A stretch of 63,511 nt of DNA from Gnetum montanum (lineage: Eukaryota > Streptophyta > Gnetopsida > Gnetales > Gnetaceae). Numbering within the stretch: position 1 is the first letter of the stretch; every line of letters begins with the position of its first letter. The notes under the pieces are model-generated. The model did no database searches. It was not told where the DNA came from and was given only the letters and a program-made list of their open reading frames with translations. The position numbers and the translations under genes are program-made. Of the stretch, positions 56,311 through 63,511 are shown one piece after another. The DNA lies in the NCBI GenBank assembly GCA_015680685.1, contig MNCI01004082.1:364320-427830 (forward strand). Reading direction: 5' to 3'.

Positions 56311-56490
56311 GTTCCACCCAATTTTGTAGCTATAGGATTTTCTTTTACCTTCTTTGTATTGTGTCTCAATTTTGTTCTGATTCCACACTACGACATGAAT
56401 CCATTCTCGTCAGTCAATAATCCCGTACCTATCCACTGTGTAATCAATGGAGATTGTTCTCGCTTTAACTCGAGAACAAGTTTTCATTTA
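56311..56490. other. 3' leader between gene and PPT
   Basis: Contains TTTTGTAGCTATAGGATTTT and ACTCGAGAACAAGTTTTCATTT, shared with the minus-strand element (59580-59757) and, at its end, with the Athila-like element. Confidence 0.6.
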
Positions 56491-56502
56491 GTTATGGGGG
56501 TA
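56491..56502 (+). other. Polypurine tract
   Basis: GTTATGGGGGTA directly before the 3' LTR; the Athila-like counterpart is GTCGTGGGGGTA. Confidence 0.75.
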
Positions 56503-57352
56503 TGATGAGTCATGAATTGTGGGCTACGATATCGCATCCGTGATATCGTGTATATGATATCCCAGCCTAGACGTGATATCGCGTATGCGATATCGCAACC
56601 TGTCTCCTCACCTATAAATAAGAGGTACGTAGTTTTGATAGAGGCAATTCTTGAAGCTTAAGTTTTCAATAGTTTTTAGTACATCATTTTTTCCTCTCAA
56701 CCCCTTTCTCCAAGTGCATGCTCGCAGTGTGATGATTGTAATTGTACGGCATCCTTATTCGAGTGTGACGTACTTGGACATGCACATGACCAACAATAAA
56801 GATCGAGATTACTTCATCATTGCAGCATCCACTTAGCTTAATTATTTATTTAATTGTCATTGTTATTTACTTCTTTCTTAATTAATATATCTCTACCCTT
56901 ATCTCCTAGTAACGTGGAATGAGTATGACTTAATCACGAGCATTCAAGTGTGACTACTTGGTAACCCAGTAGCATACCTAGGCCATGCGTTTGGTAATCC
57001 CAATGGTAGTCCTGCACGAGGTCCAAGATGTGTATAGATGATTGAGGAACGGATGCTCATCGCACTTAGGCTAGTTTAGATTCTCTCTCACCCTCTCTCT
57101 TTCTTAGTTTAGTTGATATTATTTACCATCATACCCAGGAGTAGCATTAGTATAGGAACACATCTTACACCTCACTCTAGACTAAACCATACGTGACAAA
57201 GCTAATACTAGTCCAAGTGGGGAGACAGCGAACTGCGATCCATGAGTAACTGTCTAGATACCACAACTAGTCCATCTGCGGAGTTCAACCGGATCATGTG
57301 TGAAATGCTCGTATTCGTATGGTTGAGTGTAGGGGTACCTCACCACTCATCA
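56503..57352 (+). mobile_element. 3' LTR
   Basis: TGATGAGTCATGAATTGTGG to CACCACTCATCA, then CACCT. The GATATC cluster is at 56528-56597 and TATA box at 56613. GTACATCATTTTTTCC near 56680 differs from the 5' copy's GTTGTCAGTTTTTCC; otherwise point changes. Confidence 0.9.
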
Positions 57353-58768
57353 CACCTTAATCATTATTCCTTCCTTACTACTCAAAGCTCATATTAGGAA
57401 TTGTACTGACTAAAGCCCATGGTGGATATGCTAAGTGTTTCTCTCTATTGGCTAGGGTCATTGAAAGTAAGTTATAATCTTCAAACTTATTCTTGAGTCT
57501 TAGCTTAACTCGTTATTAATCATGGATACCATAAACCCTTTTAAAACATGGTTATGAGTTTTTATAAATGTTGAATTTCTACAAAATAGTCTTTTTACTT
57601 ATTGGATTTGATGTAACCCATTATCATTCTCTCGATTCAACAACTAATCTTTCAACTATTTGATTCCATTGATAACTACTTGACTTCACTCCTCATATAT
57701 TTCTAGCCCCTTTAGACACTAACTCCAATAATGTTCAATAGTTGTAAACTAAGGGTTGCTAATCTAAACACTATTATATGGCACATGCATGGAACATACT
57801 TAAAAAAATTTTATATTGAAAAATATTCATATAAATTTTAAGTTCTATGGTCCTATACTAATTAAATAATGGTTATTTATAACTTTTCCTTTTTAACATA
57901 AGTAGGATCACCTAGTTTTAAACTTCTATATGGTCAAGATTGTGAAAAATAAATTTAGATTACTCTTAACTAAACCCTCATTATTATCTTATTGTATGAT
58001 CATTTTGACTTAATCATTATATTTGAAAGGCCAATATTATTTAGAAATGACAATTTGCTTGTTGAAAAAAAGTGCTTAGATATAAAATTATGAGTGTTTA
58101 GAGTTATAGATCTATTAATGTATAATTTAAAAATGTGCTCCTCTAATTTTAGGGACTTGTTCTGATCATTATTCCCTTACCATTACATCTAGATGACCAA
58201 AAGCATTTAGAAATGATTATTTATTTTCTAAAAATGTATGAATTCCTAAATTGAATGTTTCATAATTTGAGTTTGTAAGATATTAAGGCACACTTTAAAA
58301 GAATGTATAATTAGCCATTTTTTAAGCTATTGGGAAATCATTCTAACTTTTTTATTGTTTCTAGAATAGTAAAATTAGCCTAAGAACCTATTTTTTTATT
58401 GTAAATGAACTTTTAATGGTGAGTTTATGGCTTAAAAATTAAAAAATTTTATTTATATTACATATTAATTAAATTTTAACTTTATAAGTCAAATTTACTA
58501 TAATGAAAATAACAAGCCTAGGATCTGAATACTAACCGCTAGGTGACTCTACTATCTAGTTATTTGGTTAAGTTTACAAATGTATTTGACTTATACTAAT
58601 TTTCTAGTTAATGTTTATTCTAAATTACAAGCCTTGAATCTCAAAATATTCCCTTAGTAAAATAAAAACTTAAAGCACCATCATTAATGATCCATCAAAG
58701 ATGATTTTTTGATGTTCTACTCCTATGGTACCCATCAAAGCTAGCTTTGATTACATACGTCTATCTAC
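57353..58768. other. Unidentified AT-rich sequence between the two gene-carrying elements
   Basis: Begins with the right target duplication CACCT and continues the sequence broken at 50570. No credible gene. A minus-strand phrase TCACCTAGCGGTTAGTATTC with CAGATCCTAGG (58505-58545) has weak tRNA-like boxes. Confidence 0.5.
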
Positions 58769-59576
58769 TGATGACTGGCAAGGCACCCCTACACTCAACC
58801 ATACGAATACGAGCATTTCACACACAATCCGGTCAAACTCCACAGACGGGCTAGTTGTGGTATCTAGACAGTTATCCTTAGGTCGCAGTTCATTGTCTTC
58901 CCATATGGACTAGTGTTAACTTTGTCACATATGGTTTAGTCCAGAATGAGGTGTATGATGTGTTTCTATGCTAATGCTTCTCCTAAAGGCAATGGAAGAT
59001 AATATTAACTAAGCTAAGAGAGAAGGGTGAGAGAGAATCTAAGCTAGCCTAAGTGCAATGAGCATCTGTTCCTCAATTATCTGTACACATCTTGGACTTC
59101 GTACATGACTACCACTAGGATTACCAAGCATAGATCCTAGGTACACTATTGGGTTACCAAGTAGTCACACTTAAATGCTCGTAATCAAGTTGTACTCATT
59201 CCACGTTTAACAGGAATTTAGGGTAAGAAGGTATTAACTAAGAAAGCAGTAAATAACAATTAATTAAATAATTAAGCTAAGTGAATGCTCTAATGATGAA
59301 GTAATCTCGATCTTTATTTCTAGTCATGTGCATGTCCAAGTACATCACACTCGAATAAAGGATGCTGTACAATTACAACCACCACACTGTGGGCATACAC
59401 TAGGAGGAAAAGGGTTGAGAGAAAAACTACATAAAACTTAACATTAAAACTAAGAACTGAAAAAACTCCTTCTAAGTTTTCCTACCTCTTATTTATAGAA
59501 GAGGAGGTAGGCTGTGATATCATGTACATGATATCGCATACGCGATATCGCGGCTGGGTTAAATTGCAACTCAGCA
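58769..59576 (-). mobile_element. 3' LTR of the minus-strand element
   Basis: On the minus strand it begins TGCTGAGTTGCAATTTAACC and ends GGGGTGCCTTGCCAGTCATCA. R/U5 matches the plus element (CTAAGTGCGATGAGCATCCG-type phrases near 59050). U3 is shorter and holds fewer palindromes (59511-59556); TATA box at 59489-59497. The start TGCTGA differs from its relatives' TGATGA. The expected left flank is TCTAC (58764-58768); its partner is off window. Confidence 0.85.
59511..59556. promoter_or_regulatory. GATATC palindrome cluster in U3 (minus element)
   Basis: GATATCATGTACATGATATC is a perfect 20-bp palindrome, and GCATACGCGATATCGCG follows it. Three GATATC cores, directly upstream of the TATA box on the minus strand. 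Confidence 0.65.
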
Positions 59577-59588
59577 TACCCCCACAAC
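59577..59588 (-). other. Polypurine tract
   Basis: GTTGTGGGGGTA on the minus strand, directly before the LTR. Confidence 0.75.
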
Positions 59589-59757
59589 TGAGTGAAAACT
59601 CGTCCTCGAGTTACAGTGAGAACAAGCTCCATTCATTACACAGTGGATAAGTACAGGATTATTGGATGGTAAGAATGGATTTATGGCACAATGTGGGATC
59701 AAGAAAAAATTAAGACACAACACAAAGAATGTGCTACAGCTACAAAATTGGTGGAAC

Positions 59758-61902
59758 TCATGTAGTTCCTAGTGGCGGTGGCTCCTACATAGGTGCTTTC
59801 CCCTTGTCTTGTGCTCTAGGTCTTAAGGCTTGATGGCATTGAAGTATGGCCTAGAGTTTCTCCTCTTCGGTCTGGGGATCCTATGTCATCTATGTTAATG
59901 TTCCAATGTTTGATGGAGTCAACACTTTCCATGGGCATGGTAGTTGCGAAAACATTTGATTGGCCCTGACATACCAAGCCACAAACACCCGTCGTTCCTC
60001 TTCGTAGGCTCTGGTTTTATCTTTGTGTTCTTCAAAATCCACAAGCCGTTGAGCCAAATCTATTGCAATACCTTTTTGTCCTTGGTAGCTTACTTTCACC
60101 ACTTCAAGTTCAAAATTTGCAATCTCCAATTTTTCCAACATCTTCTTGCGTTCTACAAATTCTATTTCATATTTGATGTGGGTGGTAGCTACCTGTTGCT
60201 TGAGCTCTATTCTTGGGCGCCCTGTTGTTAACATGGCAAGGTTGGCATACCACAAGTTTTTCAACTCCATGTATTCTGTAGGATCTTGGATTTGCAGGTC
60301 CTGGTTCTTAACTTTCGCTTAGTGGACAAATGCATATGTGTCCAATATGGCCCGCCAATTAGTGTGTTGAGCACTGATAGCATTTATGTGGGCCTTGGGC
60401 ATATGGATCTCCTTCTCAAGGATCTGTTTGTACATCCTCACCTGGTCCCGATAGTGCTCCTTTAGCTTTTCATGTCGTTTAGCCTCATTTTTCCATGTGC
60501 TTATTTCGATGGCTGTCTTTTGATGGATAGCGCGTACCTACTGCATTGAGAGGGTTCGGTTCTCCCTAGCTAAATGGCTCATGTCTTGGTTGACCCGGAT
60601 GAACTGTTCTCGCAACTAATGGAAATGTTCTTTGAGAACATTCTTTTTCTTCTCCACAACGGTCATTTGAAGGTTATCAGCAATAAGCTATTTGTTTTCC
60701 TCCTATAAGGCTTTGAGTGCCTTGATATGCGCATGAGTTTGCGCCTGTGTTACAGAGGCATTCCAAACAGCCTTCTCTTTTTCTTCAGCCATCTTTTTAT
60801 TCTCCATTAGTAGCTTGGTTAGTTGCTCAATTTTGAAATTGTCTAGCTGGTCTATGGGAACAAATTGAAAAGGGTCCTGCTGTGCTACTTGTAGAGCTAC
60901 GAGTTGCTCTTGTAATTTCTGCACCTCTACTTCAGCATGCTCGGCCCTCACTTCTATTAAGACCAACTTCCCCTTAGTGGAAATGAGGTCTGATTGAATT
61001 GATATAACATCTTAAGGGATGTCAAACAGAGACATCATTATTTGTCCTATTTGTAGCAATCGATCAACTGCATCCTCATGTTCCGCAGGAGTTATTGAGA
61101 TTTCAGCCAAAGTTTGAGCATCCCATGAGATCTGTTGGTGATAAAATAGGTAGGTTAGCATTAACCTTTCAAATTTGTATGGTATGGGAGCATTAACCTT
61201 TTCCATCAGTATTGCACATCCTCTTGCTACATATGTTGAGATTCTTTTTAAGCCCTTCATGGGGAAGAGGTGATAGATTCCAAATTTGAAATAGATTCTT
61301 TCTTCCATTGTCAACTCTCCAAATGTCTTATCCCTGCCATATGCCCTTTCCAACCAAACTCGTTGCACATTGGGGTCTGAATGGGTAGACAACCAAGCAA
61401 CCTAGGGCCCTACATTCGGAATGTTTAATACTTCCAAAATGGCCTTCGTGGAGAAATCGACTGTCACACCACAAATATTAACGGTGGTGCCTTGTTCTCT
61501 ATTGTGCCAGAATTGGTACGTCTCCCCTAGGTACCAAGGACCACTTTTAGAGAGGGTAGGCCATAAGGGAGACCCTTTGAGATGATCCCTAATAGCATCG
61601 GGAGCAAACTCTGTCAAAGATTCAAAATTTAATTCCATAATCACCGCAGTGAATGTGGACCTTTCGTGGATAGCCTAAACACAATCCTGGGGTAATGTGA
61701 GATGTTGTCCCTGTTCAGGCACTGCAACAGCTCCTCCTTCTACCTACCTGGACTGTATGATAGTAGGGTCCTCTTGATGAATGCTAAATGATTGTTCCTT
61801 CTATTCTGCATGTTGTCCGGTAGGGACTTGTTCTTCGCCTCTCTTAGGTAGTTTACTTCCACCTTGAGCAGGACCTTCCTATTGTCCACGTTTCGGGGCC
61901 AT
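59758..61902 (-). pseudogene. Putative plant transposon-protein domain with C-terminal coiled coil (second copy, internally deleted)
   Basis: It starts MAPKRGQ at 61902 right after the intron acceptor. The domain reads VIMELNFESLTEFAPDAIRD (61644 leftward), SGPWYLGETYQFWHNREQGT, VNICGVTVDFSTKAILEVLN, VWLERAYGRDKTFGELTMEE and RIYFKFGIYHLFPMKGLKRI, then jumps after KVNAPIPYKFERL. The FPCLI block and the linker of the other copy are missing, leaving about 715 codons. The coiled coil is well kept: KIEQLTKLLMENKKMAEEKE (60840-60781), KRHEKLKEHYRDQV and HIKYEIEFVERKKMLEKLEI. It ends GKAPM, stop, EPPPLGTT. Stops are fewer than in the plus copy. Function unknown; a structural or DNA-binding role is possible. 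Confidence 0.75.
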
Positions 61903-62125
61903 CTGCAATCACACAGGGCCAAGCATTAGTAAGGTTGTTTCTGAAGTTAAGTTATACCTTACTTCTTACCTTAATTAATTAATTTTATCTCCGTGTGATG
62001 TTTCCCGAAAGATTGTAATAGTGAGTCCGTTTACTTAGGTGGTTTCCAATTTTAATTTCTCAGTGTACCTAGAGGAATGAAATTATTTTCAGCACATTTT
62101 ATTCTTAATTTTTTCAACTAATTAC
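61903..62125 (-). other. Predicted 5'-leader intron ending at the ATG (second copy)
   Basis: GT at 62125-62124 and AG at 61904-61903, adjoining the ATG at 61902. Splice-site contexts match the plus-strand copy. Confidence 0.6.
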
Positions 62126-62187
62126 CCATGATAATGTCCTTTGGGCGATGGCAAATTCCACAAAATTTATGCGTTATTCGACGTATG

Positions 62188-62334
62188 TCACTCCCCCACG
62201 ACTAAGTTGAACACTCCGAGTTCAAGTAGGTTTTGACGGAATAAAAATCGGAGTACCAGCGAGCGAGATATAGGTAGAAAAGCAAATTTCTCACAATCAC
62301 AAGTCGTAGAGAAAAATTCGAAAAAATCCCCCAT
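62188..62334 (-). CDS. Short upstream ORF in the presumed leader (second copy)
   Basis: 48 codons, MGDFFEFFSTTCDCEKFAFL..., stop TGA. Counterpart of 53095-53265 with the same STT and SRSLVLRF segment and an in-frame 3-base-multiple spacing for most of its length, but an earlier stop. Confidence 0.35.
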   Translation of the reverse strand: MGDFFEFFSTTCDCEKFAFLPISRSLVLRFLFRQNLLELGVFNLVVGE

Positions 62335-62373
62335 GTGAATTGTGAAAAATGATGCTAAGTGTTGCGGGGGGTC

Positions 62374-62438
62374 ACATATATATAATTTTATGTGACACGA
62401 TATCGCATACGATACATCGCGTATGCAATATTGCGACC
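62374..62438 (-). promoter_or_regulatory. Internal promoter-like block (second copy)
   Basis: Read on the minus strand: AGGTCGCAATATTGCATACG, then TCGTATGCGATATCGTG, then ATTATATATATGTG. It keeps one full GATATC palindrome and matches 52990-53056. Confidence 0.55.
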
Positions 62439-63511
62439 TAATGATGTTTAGGCCTGAGCGAAAATATAGAATTTTTAGGGTTTTTTTGGTAATTAACAAA
62501 GAAAATCAAGGACACGTGTCAGGTGGTTAAGGGTTATAGGATAATTTAACTTGTTCCAAAGGCATGAATAATGATATGTGGGTGGACTTGAGCAATAAGG
62601 CCTCGGGCGGTAAGTGAGAGAAAAAGGCCATGTAATGGTTACATAGGAATGTTGGAATTCAAAGGGATAGTAAATAAGTGAAAGAATGTTATGAAAAATA
62701 GGCTGAGGATAAGAAATGGTGTGTGAGAGCTATGTCATAAGTGCAAATTACAAAAATTACACAAGTGGGTCCTCCCCAAAGTAAGTTCCAACCTATAATG
62801 CCCTTGCATAACCACACTTAAAAGTGTCTATGGGCACTCGGAGGGTTAAATGTAATCCACACTGATTCCACAAAACACACACATGTAAATATCACCAGAA
62901 TGAGGTAAAAATTATATGCTATACAAGACACAAGCTACAATTACACAAACAGTGAGATGAGACGAACTATAGAAGGGATTGTAGAGATTGGGACATGAGG
63001 TAACTAACCTAGGGCACAGTGAATCCTGCGTGTAAAGCATGATTAATGTGTCATTAACACGTCATTCCAAGATTAGGATCAAGTCCATTCCTCTAATCAG
63101 TAACATTGCATTGTTTCATTTCAAGATGAGCAACTATGAGAATACCATAACAACAAGGCGTACGATCACTTGGCATTTTATTCAAGGGAGAAGTGAATTT
63201 TGTTTTGTGGCACTTCCCTTGTTTTTTTTTTCTTTTTTTTTTCTTTCTCTTTCTTTTTCTATTGCTGAATCTAGAGAATCTGCCAACCTTCAGGCATGGG
63301 TTCATGTCTTTCTAGTGGAACCCCCTAGAACAGCATTGGATTTTTGAGTGCCCTTTTAATTACTCTTACTCCCATTTTTGGTTAGATCTACAAGGATCTT
63401 AGTACAATCACATTGCATGATAACTCCCACAGACGTTACCAAAGAGAATCTGCAAGTCCCCTTGATATCACACCCTAATCATTCCCTCTTGGTCCATCCT
63501 TCTTCATTCTA
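62439..63511 (-). other. Conserved non-coding internal region (second copy)
   Basis: Counterpart of 51958-52989 in reverse. It contains a T-rich run (63217-63260) where the plus element has a short A-run (52210). No gene. Confidence 0.55.

Larger units (their letters stand above)
50571..57352 (+). mobile_element. Non-autonomous Athila-type LTR element carrying a plant-transposon-domain/coiled-coil gene, complete ends
   Basis: The two LTRs (849 and 850 bp) are nearly identical. The target duplication CACCT is perfect (50566-50570 and 57353-57357). A PBS for tRNA-Asp (one mismatch) follows the left LTR and a G-rich PPT precedes the right one. Inside are a gag-fragment, about 1 kb of conserved non-coding DNA, an internal promoter-like block, an intron and one long gene; no protease, RT, RNase H or integrase. 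It must have been mobilised in trans. Total length 6782 bp. Confidence 0.9.
58769..63511 (-). mobile_element. Second gene-carrying Athila-type element, minus strand, 5' part off window
   Basis: Its 3' LTR is at 58769-59576; the PPT, gene, leader intron, internal promoter-like block and non-coding region follow in the same order as in the plus-strand element. The window ends at the counterpart of 51958, before the gag fragment, PBS and 5' LTR. The two elements point towards each other, 1.4 kb apart. Confidence 0.85.

Noticed and set aside
58500-58560. Possible SINE head on the minus strand
   Set aside because: Only weak A and B box resemblance, with no tail, duplication or second copy.

Overview
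The window is a stretch of plant nuclear DNA made almost entirely of nested retroelements. No intact host gene, rRNA, tRNA or CRISPR array is visible. The sequence is AT-rich and most coding remnants carry stops and frameshifts. A seed plant with a large, slowly purged genome fits. The Penelope-like reverse transcriptase remnant at 3.7-4.6 kb leans towards a gymnosperm, because such elements are rare in seed plants and reported mainly from conifers; this is inference only.

Left part (1-16.4 kb): an Athila-type LTR with a perfect tRNA-Asp primer-binding site lies on the minus strand (342-1321), inserted in the integrase of a chromodomain Ty3/gypsy element whose 3' LTR follows. After a Penelope-like fragment and two tRNA-derived SINE copies comes a minus-strand LTR of the chromodomain family, split into two pieces by an Athila-like element (gag, protease, RT, end of integrase, 3' LTR) that ends at 15741. 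Two single-N joins at 10282 and 10854 bracket a segment that appears assembled in the wrong orientation.

Middle (7.8-49.7 kb): a very old element, called X here, holds an old Tat-like element (17154-44622), which in turn holds a younger Tat/Ogre-like element (21389-39853). Terminal repeats and exact or near-exact 5-bp target duplications support the two Tat layers. The younger element is about 18.5 kb and carries gag, protease, RT, RNase H, a second RNase H and integrase. Between protease and RT it also holds an antisense pseudogene with five frame-preserving GT-AG introns.

Right part (50.6-63.5 kb): two non-autonomous LTR elements lie tail to tail. The plus-strand one (50571-57352) is complete at both ends, with a perfect CACCT target duplication; the minus-strand one (58769 onward) runs off the window. 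Instead of pol they carry one gene: an N-terminal domain resembling the putative plant transposon-protein family, then a long coiled-coil tail. The decayed element X carries a third copy of this gene. PBS, PPT, LTR ends and a leftover gag fragment tie this family to the Athila-like element at 8.6-15.7 kb, its likely source of mobilising proteins. The gene has what looks like its own promoter, with the same GATATC palindromes as the LTR U3, and a 5' intron that ends exactly at the ATG in both younger copies. This gene-carrying family is the most interesting content of the window.
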